Shown: positions 9,687 through 18,278 of the stretch, piece after piece
How the letters are laid out: each line of letters opens with the position of its first letter
Position numbering within the stretch: position 1 is the stretch's first letter
From: Polyangiaceae bacterium
GTDB lineage: Bacteria; Myxococcota_A; Polyangia; Polyangiales; Polyangiaceae
Reading direction: 5' to 3'
Assembly (NCBI GenBank): GCA_041389725.1
Contig: JAWKRG010000004.1
Location: forward strand, 310,001-374,000
DNA length: 64,000 nt
Notes under the pieces: generated by a model
What the model saw: only the letters and a program-made list of their open reading frames with translations
Databases searched by the model: none
Told to the model about the DNA's origin: nothing
Translations under genes and position numbers: made by a program

Positions 9687-10985
9687 ATGCTCAGCGCCAC
9701 TTTCCTCACCGACCTGGATTCGCGCGCGGCCGTCAAAGGGTCGCGGGATCCGTTGGGCATCCAGTCCATCTGGACGCGCTTCGGGCGCAGCGTGGTCGGC
9801 AACCTGACGACAGTGAGCAATTCGCTGCGCGACTTCACGACGTTGCTCTTGGGCTACCACTTCGCAGAGCAGCTGGCCGATGAGCTGGGCCCAGGTTCAG
9901 AGCTCACGACGTTCTTGAAGTGGGAGCAGTTGGCCGCCTATGCGCGCGCTGCCAAGGGCGATTGGGCGTTTCGCGGTACGGAACGCGTGCGCAAGGCATT
10001 GAGCGACAACAAACGGGTGACAATCTCCGCGGACCCGGCCTACCAGATCCTGGGCAACCAGAAGATCTACGGGCTGTGGGGCCTGTACACCATGCCGGCG
10101 CGATCCTCCGGTTTGGTGGAAGGTGATCCCCCCCGGCTTACACCTGTTGCGCAGGAGTTCGTGGCTCGCGTCTACTTGCCGGAGCTAACCAAAGGGGCCG
10201 GGCGCGAGTGCACCAAGATCACGCGACTGCTCGGCAGTCGGACAAGTCGATTGGACGTGAACGGAGCTGATCAGGGCCTCTTGGAAGCGATCGCCGGCGT
10301 GCTGAAGCAGCGCGTGCTCCAAGCCGAACGCGAGTTCTATGCGCGCCACTTGGTAGATGGCGGGCCCAAAGACGGCACGAGCGGCAAGCAACCGCAGCTC
10401 GCCGAGCTGCTGGTCGCCACGCTGAACCGGCAAGACTTCCAGTGGACGCCCCACGAGTTGCGCTCTTTGTCCAAGGAGGCGCAGGCGCATACGCCGCCTT
10501 GGACAGGCCTGGCGGAGCAGCTGGACCGCATCCGCGTGAACGAAGCGGTGATGGCGCCATGTGCCGCGCTGTTCATTCACCTACTCGGAATGGACGACCA
10601 GAAGATCGACCAAGCGATTGAACGCATGGAGCACGCGTGGGGCAAGGGGGTGAGTACCGTGGATCGAGACGCTTTTGCGGCACTTCGCTCGGAGCTTTCA
10701 GACGGCGACGCTGACAGTGGCGCACGGTGGGTAGCAGTGGCCGATAGTCTCGCGTCGGGCAAGTACGGCGATGCAATCGAGCTTCTGATCGCTCAGAACG
10801 CTGCCGTGATGGCCGCGCGCGGGGGGGCGCCCTGGCTCGAGCTTCGCGCGGGTCGGCTGAACGCGCGCTTTCGGGAAGAGCAAGGCAACTTGCCGTCGCG
10901 AGCGGCGCTGCCTTCGCTCTGGCGGCACTCCTACTTCTTGGATTCGCTTCGGACGATCACTGCCGCGCTGGCGAAGGGACGCTGA
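9687..10985 (+). CDS. unknown 432-aa protein, first gene of a helicase/PLD operon
   Basis: I do not recognise a characterised family. The N-terminus has the compact pattern RDPLGIQSIWTRFGR, then VVGNLTTVSNSLRDFTT and a hydrophobic helix around residues 50-60. This is loosely reminiscent of DUF6361-like proteins seen in defence islands (R-D-x-L-G-I...), but that is an uncertain impression. The rest is mostly predicted helical, with no signal peptide. It ends in TGA at 10985, and the next ATG starts 1 base later, so the two genes are translationally coupled. As the opening gene of the operon it may be a sensor or target-recognition subunit; that is inference from context only. Confidence 0.8.
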   Translation: MLSATFLTDLDSRAAVKGSRDPLGIQSIWTRFGRSVVGNLTTVSNSLRDFTTLLLGYHFAEQLADELGPGSELTTFLKWEQLAAYARAAKGDWAFRGTERVRKALSDNKRVTISADPAYQILGNQKIYGLWGLYTMPARSSGLVEGDPPRLTPVAQEFVARVYLPELTKGAGRECTKITRLLGSRTSRLDVNGADQGLLEAIAGVLKQRVLQAEREFYARHLVDGGPKDGTSGKQPQLAELLVATLNRQDFQWTPHELRSLSKEAQAHTPPWTGLAEQLDRIRVNEAVMAPCAALFIHLLGMDDQKIDQAIERMEHAWGKGVSTVDRDAFAALRSELSDGDADSGARWVAVADSLASGKYGDAIELLIAQNAAVMAARGGAPWLELRAGRLNARFREEQGNLPSRAALPSLWRHSYFLDSLRTITAALAKGR

Positions 10986-10986
10986 G

Positions 10987-13023
10987 ATGGTCGAGATCCC
11001 GCGCGCCGTACTCTCCGAGCAGTTTCAGGAGCGCATGAAAGGGCGTCGGTTGCGAGCCGCAGCGTTCGTGACCTTTCAGTTCGACCCTGGCTTCTTCGAG
11101 TGTGAGATCCTGCCGGTCTTCCTAGATCTGCCACTGGGCCACAGCGAGAAATTGCGGTTGGTCCAGCTCGAGGACGCGCTCCGCAGCCTGCCGGGCGAGA
11201 TCGCTGTCTACTACGACTCGCACGGCCTCGTGGCGGGCGACCAGGGATCCGCGAAGCTGGATGTGCGCCGCATCCCGATCCAGCACCACACCGGCATCTT
11301 TCACCCGAAGAACGTGGTGCTGTTGTTGGAGTCTGACAACGAAGACGAAGACGGGCATCGCGCGCAGACCTTGGTGGTGGCTTCACTCTCAGCCAATCTC
11401 ACGCGGTCCGGCTGGTGGGAGAACGTCGAGGCCTGCCACATCGAAGAGATCGGCGAGGGCGCAAAGACCCGGCTGCGTGACGACCTCTTGGCATTCTTCG
11501 ACTCACTGCGTCGCAAAGCCTCTCACGTCGGGAGCCATGCCGCGTTGACGGACATCTCGCGGTTTCTCCGCACCACGGAGCAACGTCTGACCCGCTCCAC
11601 GGATGGTGCGCTGCACACTCACTTCTTCTATGGGCGACAGTCGTTTCCGGATTTCCTCGAAGAGGTGACCAGCCGCGACCTGCGTGGCGCCTACCTCGAG
11701 GTGATATCGCCCTACTTCGACGAGGCGGACGAGTGCGTGCCACTGCAGGAACTGGTCGAGCGATTTGAACCCAAGGAAACGCGCGTCTTCTTGCCACGCG
11801 CGGCAGATGGGAGCGCGCTCTGCGGACCACAACTCTACCAGACAGTGAGGCAACTGCCGGGCACGTCTTGGGGGCACCTTCCGCGTGACCTGCGGCGCCT
11901 GGGTCGAAGCGATGACGCCGGCGAGCGCTTCGTGCACGCCAAGGTCTACCGCTTCTTCACTCAAAGCCCGAAACGGGAGCTCGTGTTCGTCGGATCCCCC
12001 AATCTCACGGGGGCCGCGCATCGCACCGGCGGCAATCTGGAAACCGGCTTTCTCGCGCAGCGCGCGACTCCCAGAAAGCCTGAGTTCTGGCTGACGCCGG
12101 ATGAGCGGCCTCCCGGAGACTGTCGTAGCGACAAGTCAGGCGAGTCCATTGCCCAGTCTGGCGGCACCCCGCTCAACCTTCGCTATTTCTGGGACCAAGG
12201 CGTGGCCGAAGCGTTCTGGGACGCGGCGCACGCCTCGCCCACGCTTGCGTTGAAGGCGAGGAGCGTGTCGCTCGGGGAACTGCCGCCACTATCGTCGCGC
12301 AACTGGCAGGTTCTGGATGCAGCGATCACTGAGCAGCTAGCCAAGATACTAGTCGAGACGTCCTTGGTCGATGTGCACGACCCGGACGGCGACGTGACCA
12401 CACTCTTGGTTCAGGAGGAGGGCATGTCACACCGGCCGTCGCTGCTGTGGCAGCTCTCCCCTGCGGAGATTCTGAAGTACTGGTCGCTTCTGACTGCGGA
12501 ACAGCGCGCAACGTTCTTGAGCGCGCACGCGCCAGACGTCGCCCTGCTGGGCCGAGGCGCTGATTTGGTGACGTCCCAGCCACGGGTGACTGACGCCGAC
12601 ACCCTGTTCACCGGCTTTGCTGGCATGTTCCATGGCTTTGGCTGCCTGGAGCGCGCGGTCCGCTCTGCGCTCGATTGCGAGAAGCCCCGAGACGCCGTGT
12701 TTCGCATGTTCGGTCGGAAGTACGATTCCCTGCCGAACCTGCTGGATCGAGTTCTCGCCGAGGACTCGGCGCTAGAGGACGTGGACCGCTACGTGATGGT
12801 GCTCTGCGCGCGGCAATTGTGCCGGGAGCTCGCCAAGGACTATCCCGCCTTTTGGCAAGAGCACCGCGACGACGTCCTGGCGCTCAACGAGCGCTTTACG
12901 AAAGCCGAATCCATCCGTGGCCGCCTGTGTGATGGGCACACTGAAGAGCTGACCGAGTTCTTGGAATGGTTCGAGCGGAGGTTTCTTCGCCGGGCAACCG
13001 TCTCCGCGGAGGAGCGCTCGTGA
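10987..13023 (+). CDS. PLD-superfamily (phospholipase D-like) protein with two HxK...N motifs
   Basis: A 678-aa protein with two half-sites of the phospholipase D superfamily. The first is H106-P-K108 followed by SANLT with N137. The second is H317-A-K319 followed by VGSPNLTG with N339. The Asp of the classical HKD motif is absent in both halves. The HxK...N form is that known from tyrosyl-DNA phosphodiesterase (Tdp1)-like enzymes and some defence PLD nucleases, so the substrate is probably nucleic acid rather than lipid. The C-terminal ~300 residues are helical and unrecognised. No signal peptide is seen. The next gene's GTG overlaps this gene's stop (GTGA). Together with the SNF2-like helicase this suggests a nuclease-translocase pair. 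Confidence 0.85.
   Translation: MVEIPRAVLSEQFQERMKGRRLRAAAFVTFQFDPGFFECEILPVFLDLPLGHSEKLRLVQLEDALRSLPGEIAVYYDSHGLVAGDQGSAKLDVRRIPIQHHTGIFHPKNVVLLLESDNEDEDGHRAQTLVVASLSANLTRSGWWENVEACHIEEIGEGAKTRLRDDLLAFFDSLRRKASHVGSHAALTDISRFLRTTEQRLTRSTDGALHTHFFYGRQSFPDFLEEVTSRDLRGAYLEVISPYFDEADECVPLQELVERFEPKETRVFLPRAADGSALCGPQLYQTVRQLPGTSWGHLPRDLRRLGRSDDAGERFVHAKVYRFFTQSPKRELVFVGSPNLTGAAHRTGGNLETGFLAQRATPRKPEFWLTPDERPPGDCRSDKSGESIAQSGGTPLNLRYFWDQGVAEAFWDAAHASPTLALKARSVSLGELPPLSSRNWQVLDAAITEQLAKILVETSLVDVHDPDGDVTTLLVQEEGMSHRPSLLWQLSPAEILKYWSLLTAEQRATFLSAHAPDVALLGRGADLVTSQPRVTDADTLFTGFAGMFHGFGCLERAVRSALDCEKPRDAVFRMFGRKYDSLPNLLDRVLAEDSALEDVDRYVMVLCARQLCRELAKDYPAFWQEHRDDVLALNERFTKAESIRGRLCDGHTEELTEFLEWFERRFLRRATVSAEERS
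13008..13022 (+). promoter_or_regulatory. ribosome binding site that fixes a GTG start
   Basis: GGAGG at 13008-13012 lies 7 bases before GTG at 13020. That GTG overlaps the stop TGA (13021-13023) of the preceding PLD gene. The site argues for GTG 13020 as the helicase start rather than the in-frame ATG at 12966 inside the PLD gene. Confidence 0.7.
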
Positions 13024-16000
13024 TCACTTCCGAAGCGGCCAAAGCATTCCTCGATTTTGGCGCGCGGATAGGGGCGGGGCAGCGCGCTGACGAGCAGCTC
13101 CAAGGCGCCGTCGCACTGCACAACATCCTCCAACGTGAGAGGGTCGCGTACTTGGCCGATGAAGTCGGCATGGGCAAGACCTACGTCGCATGCGGCGTCG
13201 TGGCGTTGTTCAGACACTTCCAGCCAAACTTTCGCGTTCTGATCATTGCGCCCAGAAAGAACATCCAGACCAAGTGGATGAAGGAGTTTCGCAACTTCGT
13301 GACCCACAACGTTTGTTACGCCGACGGAAGGGTCAAGGCGTTGGACGGCGGCCCGACGCGTCCACTCATCTACGTCGAGAATCTGCTCGGCCTTGTGCAC
13401 GAGACGACGCTCAACCCGAACCGCGACTTCTTCGTGCGCCTGAGCAGCTTCAGCCTTCCCCTCGCGGGACGCGAGGCGGCCGACGCCACGGCTGCGCGGC
13501 GACTTCGCGACGGGTTGCGGACGCACCTGCCATGGGTTGCCGACGAGGTCTTCGACCTGCGGCACAAACAAGCGTTCAAGGACAACGTAGCCCGCGCGAT
13601 CTGCTGCGCGTTGCCTCGATTCGATCTCGTGATCGTCGATGAGGGGCACAACTTGAAGCACGGGTTCGCCGAGCATTCGTCGGCACGCAACCGCGTGCTC
13701 GCGCTTTCAATGGGACACAGCGGCGAACCGCCAGACAAGAGATTGTTCCCAGGGTACGAGCGGCGTGCCGAGCGCGTGCTCTTCCTTTCGGCTACGCCAG
13801 TAGAGGAAAGCTATCGACAGCTGTGGAACCAACTCGACCTGTTCGACCACGGCCATGGGTTTGGCGAGTTGCGCGACAAGGATGCGGAGGAGCAGAAGCA
13901 AGCGGCCAAGCGGTTCTTCTTGCGACGGGTTACCTCGATTCGCATTGGCAAGGGTGAATACACGAAGAACCTGTATCGCCGAGAGTGGCGCAACGGCGGC
14001 GTGATGAAGCACGACGATCCCATCCACGTCCAGGACATCAGGCAGCGGCTGGTCGTCGCTCTGGTCCAGAAGAAGGTCAGCGAACTGCTCGGTCACGAGC
14101 GATTCAATCGATCCTTTCAGGTTGGGATGCTGGCATCGTTCGAAAGCTTTCTCGAGACTGCCAAGCTGAAAGCCCACGATGACCAGGCAGCGAATTTCGA
14201 CGACCAGCACCAAACCGACGACGAGCTAGAACGACAGGGGATCGACATCGGCGATGTGAACCGTCTCGCGCGCTCGTATCGCGAGATGTTCGGGGGCGAG
14301 ATGCCGCACCCCAAAATGGACGCGTTGGTCTCGTCATTGTCGGGGTCGTGGGAGAGCGGACGGAAGGCGCTCATATTCGTCCGGCGCGTTGCCTCGGTGA
14401 AGGAGCTCAAACGCAAGCTCGACGACGAGTACGATGAGTGGCTGATCGCACACCTACGCGAGCAGCTTCCTGACGTGCGGGGGCGGCTCGATCTGCTCGT
14501 TGAGCGCTATCGACAAGAGAAGCTCGAATCCCGCCAGCGCGACGCGGACGGAACGCAGGAAGACTCGGACGACGAGGACTCCGGCGGCATCGATACGTTC
14601 TTTGCCTGGTTCTTTCGTGGCGATGGGCCAAAAGGCGTGGTCAGTGGCGCGAACGTGCAGCAACGCTTCGTGCAAAGAGGCGCGAACTACTCGACCTTCT
14701 TCGAGGACAACCATGTGGCGGCGCTGTTGGGATGCCGACCCGCGGTCGCGGAGGAACGGTTGCGTGAGGCGCTCAACGTTGACGCCGCGCAGCTACGGCA
14801 AGAGTTGAAGCGTCGCAGCGCGGCTTTTCTGCCCCGCACCCGCAAGCCGGCACGGGCCGATCGGTTTGAAGCCGTGCAGGCCGCGGCTATCGAATGGCTG
14901 AAAGACTCGGGACCATACCAGGAGGAAGCTCGGGTGGTCTGGCACCAGCGCTTCGAGGCGTCGCGTCACAAGAAGCACACAACCGATGCGCCCGACATCG
15001 GCGATTGGCTCCGGTTAGAGACCTTCTTCACCGAGCTTCGCACTCGACCGGAACTGCGCAGGAGTCTTTGGCCTGAACCCACACTTGAAAACAAGGTCGA
15101 GCGTTTTCGTGAGCGGGAGCTGAGGCGACAACTACTGGCTTCCTCGGCGCGCCTTGGCCACGCGTTCATCGACCTCTACGTGATGACCATTCGACGTTTG
15201 GGCAGCCTCGAACTCCGCGCACAGGAGTCATCGGGGAGTGCCTCCGACGACGCGGGAAGGCAGCGCATCGCTGAGTATCTTGACCTTCTGGACACCCAGC
15301 GGCGAATTCCACTGGCGGAGCGTCGGTGGTCGGCGTTTGACGAACTGGAAGCAGCCGGGGCGAACTTCGAGTTGATCTTGGACGTGAATCTTCCCGAGGC
15401 GCGCACGGCGCCTTTGGGTGAAGCCGCGGTTCTGCTCGGCCGACTGCTGCGAAAGCAGCAGCCAGTTGGTGGGATGTCTGGCCAGGTGAACCAAACCTTG
15501 GTGCGGCAATTCAGAATGCCCGGCTATCCCTTGGTCCTAGTGTCCACGGACGTGCTTCAAGAGGGGGAGGATCTGCACACCTTCTGCTCGAGCGTGTATC
15601 ACTACGGCATCTCTTGGACGTCATCCTCCATGGAGCAACGCACGGGGCGCGTGGACCGCGTGCGTTCGCAGACAGACCGGAGGCTTTGCGGACTGAATGG
15701 CGATCCGCAGGGCGAGGAACTGCTGCAAGTCTACTACCCATTTCTCACGGGCACAGTCGAGGTTCTCCAGGTGCGCCGGGTGTTGGAGCGGATGAACACC
15801 TTTCTCGAGCTGATGCACGAGGGCATCCACGCGGAAGCCAAAGAGGAGCGCACGATCGACACGTTGAAGGAGTTCCAGCGCGCGAACCGACCGGTCCCTC
15901 AGATCCGTGAGCTGCTCAGGAGCGCATTCCCCGTCTTGCCCGAGCACCTAAGCGGCCCTGCTGCAAGGAGTGTGGGTGCGGTGCACTACGCCGCGGAGGT

Positions 16001-16469
16001 TGCAAAGCGTTTCCGTGACATCAAGGATGCGGCGCTTGCGGATTTGGCCGTTACTTGGGAACCGCCCACAGCGGAGGGCCAGTTGCTCGGCACGGCTCAT
16101 CTGACGAGCCGAGTCCAGCCGTTCTCCCTGCTGCTGTCCTCCGTCGGAATGCGACCCTTGATTCGTTGCATCAGCCCAGTAGGGCGCGTGGGCGTGGACG
16201 AGATCCATGAGGCATTGGTGGAAACCGCGGGTCGCCATCCGATGCGTCTTGGCATAGTGGAGACGGAGAGCGGTTCCTACGATCTCACTGTGGAAGACGC
16301 GGTGCTCCTCGCCGAGGACACGTCGACGGACGCTTCTCGCGTCGCCACCCTCATCCGAGGCGTGGTCGCCCGCGCGGATCAACTGGAGCGCGAGCGGTTA
16401 CATGAACTCGACCAGGGCATGGATGTGTTCGAGAGCGATTTGCAGCAGGAGCGCACCCGTGGCCGATGA
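13020..16469 (+). CDS. SNF2-like superfamily 2 helicase
   Basis: A 1149-aa protein. Motif I is DEVGMGKT (about residue 48), motif II is DEGH (about 206) and motif III is SATP (about 257). Motif V reads STDVLQEGEDLH (about 841) and motif VI reads EQRTGRVDR (about 873). Several hundred residues separate the two RecA lobes, including an acidic stretch near residues 510-525 (DSDDEDSGG). The SSMEQRTGRVDRVRS ending is typical of the SNF2/RapA-like branch, which translocates on double-stranded DNA. The GTG start at 13020 is set by a strong ribosome site. It overlaps the PLD gene in front by 4 bases and the small gene behind by 11, so the operon is tightly coupled. Likely role: ATP-driven DNA translocase of a defence complex (inference). 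Confidence 0.85.
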   Translation: MITSEAAKAFLDFGARIGAGQRADEQLQGAVALHNILQRERVAYLADEVGMGKTYVACGVVALFRHFQPNFRVLIIAPRKNIQTKWMKEFRNFVTHNVCYADGRVKALDGGPTRPLIYVENLLGLVHETTLNPNRDFFVRLSSFSLPLAGREAADATAARRLRDGLRTHLPWVADEVFDLRHKQAFKDNVARAICCALPRFDLVIVDEGHNLKHGFAEHSSARNRVLALSMGHSGEPPDKRLFPGYERRAERVLFLSATPVEESYRQLWNQLDLFDHGHGFGELRDKDAEEQKQAAKRFFLRRVTSIRIGKGEYTKNLYRREWRNGGVMKHDDPIHVQDIRQRLVVALVQKKVSELLGHERFNRSFQVGMLASFESFLETAKLKAHDDQAANFDDQHQTDDELERQGIDIGDVNRLARSYREMFGGEMPHPKMDALVSSLSGSWESGRKALIFVRRVASVKELKRKLDDEYDEWLIAHLREQLPDVRGRLDLLVERYRQEKLESRQRDADGTQEDSDDEDSGGIDTFFAWFFRGDGPKGVVSGANVQQRFVQRGANYSTFFEDNHVAALLGCRPAVAEERLREALNVDAAQLRQELKRRSAAFLPRTRKPARADRFEAVQAAAIEWLKDSGPYQEEARVVWHQRFEASRHKKHTTDAPDIGDWLRLETFFTELRTRPELRRSLWPEPTLENKVERFRERELRRQLLASSARLGHAFIDLYVMTIRRLGSLELRAQESSGSASDDAGRQRIAEYLDLLDTQRRIPLAERRWSAFDELEAAGANFELILDVNLPEARTAPLGEAAVLLGRLLRKQQPVGGMSGQVNQTLVRQFRMPGYPLVLVSTDVLQEGEDLHTFCSSVYHYGISWTSSSMEQRTGRVDRVRSQTDRRLCGLNGDPQGEELLQVYYPFLTGTVEVLQVRRVLERMNTFLELMHEGIHAEAKEERTIDTLKEFQRANRPVPQIRELLRSAFPVLPEHLSGPAARSVGAVHYAAEVAKRFRDIKDAALADLAVTWEPPTAEGQLLGTAHLTSRVQPFSLLLSSVGMRPLIRCISPVGRVGVDEIHEALVETAGRHPMRLGIVETESGSYDLTVEDAVLLAEDTSTDASRVATLIRGVVARADQLERERLHELDQGMDVFESDLQQERTRGR

Positions 16470-16833
16470 CTGGGTGCGCCTGTGCCGCGGGAGGGAGTTC
16501 GACCTCTCCCCTCCCGAGATCTGTGTTCACTTCGCGGACGGGCGCGCGCATCGCGTTCAGGTCGAAGAACGGCTGGACGCCTATCACCTGAGCGCGGTGG
16601 TTGTCCGCAGAGCCGTCGTGGAGTCACTGCCAGACCTGCCAATCAAGATATGGCGGCGCAATCGTGAGTCCACCCTCGTCACGTATCGCATCGACCAGAA
16701 GCGGCGCCTCGTGGGGGAAGCCTGGGTGCCGCGCGCGGGTGTCACTCCCGAAGAGATGCAGCTCTACGTCCGAACCCTGGCGGAGGAGTGCGACCGTCTG
16801 GAGTACCTGCTCACTGGCAAGGATCGCGAGTAG
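16459..16833 (+). CDS. small 124-aa protein, last gene of the helicase operon
   Basis: The GTG at 16459 has AGGAG 7 bases upstream (16447-16451) and overlaps the helicase 3' end by 11 bases in another frame. The protein starts VADDWVRLCRGREFDL and ends ECDRLEYLLTGKDRE. The alternating strands and final helix (LYVRTLAEECDRLEYLLTG) look somewhat like YbjN or type III secretion-chaperone folds, which are small binding proteins; this is a weak resemblance. There is no membrane segment and no enzyme motif. Its overlap with the helicase gene suggests a small partner or chaperone subunit made in step with it. Confidence 0.7.
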   Translation: MADDWVRLCRGREFDLSPPEICVHFADGRAHRVQVEERLDAYHLSAVVVRRAVVESLPDLPIKIWRRNRESTLVTYRIDQKRRLVGEAWVPRAGVTPEEMQLYVRTLAEECDRLEYLLTGKDRE

Positions 16834-16872
16834 GGAAGGCGTTGACGGAATGTTGGCTTGCGACGCCTCGCG

Positions 16873-17535
16873 CTACTTCGGCGCGACCGTCACCTTCTTC
16901 AGCAGAATCTTGTCGCTTGGGTCGATGCCGTACACGTACCAGGCCACGTCTTTGCCGGGTTCGAGCCTCTCGAGAGCTCTGCGCGTCGGTAGATCGGCGC
17001 GACCGGTGATGATCACCGCGCGACTGGGGGCCTTTCCATACCGGCTGTCCTTGTCGATGTGGCGCATGTAGCGCAGCACTTGCTCGACGACGCGCCGTTC
17101 ACCGTCCGCCTTTTTCAACTCCACGACGACCGGAATGCCAACCTTGTCGACGCACAAGACGTCCAGAACGTCTTTGGTGCCTTCCGGGCGAAAGTGAAAC
17201 TTGACGACTCTCAGCTTCCCAATGCGCGGAGCGATCTCGGCCTCAAAACGGGGCATCAGAGTCTTCTCTTCTTCCACCAGAGCCCCCAGCTGGGTCAGCT
17301 TCACATGAGAGAGCTCTACGGATTCGTCGAGGGTGCGAATGAATTCCAGTCCGTTCGCGAAGAGCGGCGGGCTTTGCGCTTTCAGAAAGTCCTGAATCCG
17401 CGCGACCACCGCGGCGCCCCGACGCTGCGCGCCAAAGAGCCTGAGCAGTGCGCGCGCCCTGATCTTCTTCACGCCGCTCTGGTTGATCGCAGCGCACCAC
17501 GCTTCCAGTGTTCGCGCGCCCGGTTCTTTTGCCAT
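16873..17535 (-). CDS. NucS/DUF91-type PD-(D/E)XK nuclease
   Basis: A 220-aa protein. The C-terminal half has D-V-L-C-V-D...PVVVELKKADGERRVVEQVLRYM, the Asp, Glu-x-Lys and downstream Gln pattern of DUF91/NucS-like endonucleases. The N-terminal 60 residues are a basic helical domain (RARALLRLFGAQRR). The ATG at 17535 has a strong GGGAGGTGG ribosome site. It is convergent with the helicase operon, with 39 bases between the two stops. It shares the core motif with the nuclease-like protein at 8587-9567, so the operon has a related fold on each side. NucS proper cuts mismatched DNA; this shorter protein may be a restriction or repair relative. Confidence 0.75.
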   Translation of the reverse strand: MAKEPGARTLEAWCAAINQSGVKKIRARALLRLFGAQRRGAAVVARIQDFLKAQSPPLFANGLEFIRTLDESVELSHVKLTQLGALVEEEKTLMPRFEAEIAPRIGKLRVVKFHFRPEGTKDVLDVLCVDKVGIPVVVELKKADGERRVVEQVLRYMRHIDKDSRYGKAPSRAVIITGRADLPTRRALERLEPGKDVAWYVYGIDPSDKILLKKVTVAPK

Positions 17536-17651
17536 GGTCCACCTCCCTTGGAGTGAGTGTAGGTCTGCGCCCGCGACGGGAGCAATGGCGAAAGGCTCGA
17601 GCGAGAGCTGATGATTGAGGAACCTTCCTGCGCGACGCGTGTCGGACGCTC

Positions 17652-18020
17652 ATGCACCGCGCACTGCTGCTCGCCGCCGGCCTGGTCTTGCATTCGCATC
17701 CGTCAGCCGAGCCAGACCCGCCGCCCAAGCCCGCATTCAGGAACTGCACTGAAACGTGGGTGGTCGAGTATGAGTCGGTCTCGGTCACGTGTCCCTACGG
17801 CGACCGCAAATGCCCGGGGAATCTCGTGGACGAGGAACACCCCATGTCCCCCATGGAACGGATGCTCCACGACGCACGGCCTTTGCGCAGCGCGATGCTG
17901 TGGAACGTCGCGATGCCTGTAGGCAAGCGCAAGGTAGTCAGTTGTCGCGCCGCGGGCACGAAAGTGAGTGCTGCGCAGGGAGATGTCTTGAAACCGTGGG
18001 AAGCAGAGCTCAGCAGGTGA
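17652..18020 (+). CDS. small secreted protein of unknown function
   Basis: A 122-aa product with a probable signal peptide (MHRALLLAAGLVLHSHPSAEP) and four Cys in the mature part (NCTETW, TCPYGDRKCPG, SCRAAG). This suggests disulfide bonding outside the cytoplasm. No family is recognised. There is no good ribosome site in front of the ATG, and two other frames are open over part of it, so the call is moderate. It stands alone between the defence island and the lipoprotein region. Confidence 0.5.
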   Translation: MHRALLLAAGLVLHSHPSAEPDPPPKPAFRNCTETWVVEYESVSVTCPYGDRKCPGNLVDEEHPMSPMERMLHDARPLRSAMLWNVAMPVGKRKVVSCRAAGTKVSAAQGDVLKPWEAELSR

Positions 18021-18067
18021 AGCGCGAGCGGCCCGGGGAAGGCGGCGAGCGAGGGGCGGTGACGAGA

Positions 18068-18220
18068 CTACAACGCGAGCCTGCCCTGCGTTTGGCCGAC
18101 CACGCCGTTGTTGCCCGCGCCGCTACGGTTGCCTGCGTTGCCGGCCGTGCCCGCGGTGAATGTCGACGGTGTGTCGTTGAGCGTCGATGCGGTGCTGTGA
18201 AGAATGCCGACGCTCAGGCC
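18068..18220 (-). pseudogene. relic of a glycine-rich beta-helix lipoprotein C-terminus
   Basis: On the minus strand this segment reads GGLSVGILHSTASTLND and later NNGVVGQTQGRLAL then a stop. The full lipoprotein at 19036 ends GGVSVGILHSTGSTITD...GVVGQTQAKLAL, and the one at 24362 ends similarly. Only the last ~50 codons remain. Upstream the homology stops and no lipobox or Gly-rich body is present. It is most simply the 3' remnant of a fourth family member lost by recombination between repeats. Confidence 0.75.
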
Positions 18221-18278
18221 GCCGCGCGTGATGGGGATTTGGTACTGAAGCGCGTGCGGACCTGGCAAGAAGCGAACG

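Noticed and set aside
12966..13019. ATG start for the helicase inside the PLD gene
   Set aside because: The 18 extra residues would overlap the PLD gene, and the strong ribosome site points to GTG 13020 instead.
9687..16833. DISARM or Dpd system
   Set aside because: Helicase and PLD proteins are shared features, but no DUF1998 DrmB, no DISARM methylase and no dpdA-like transglycosylase are present, and gene order differs.
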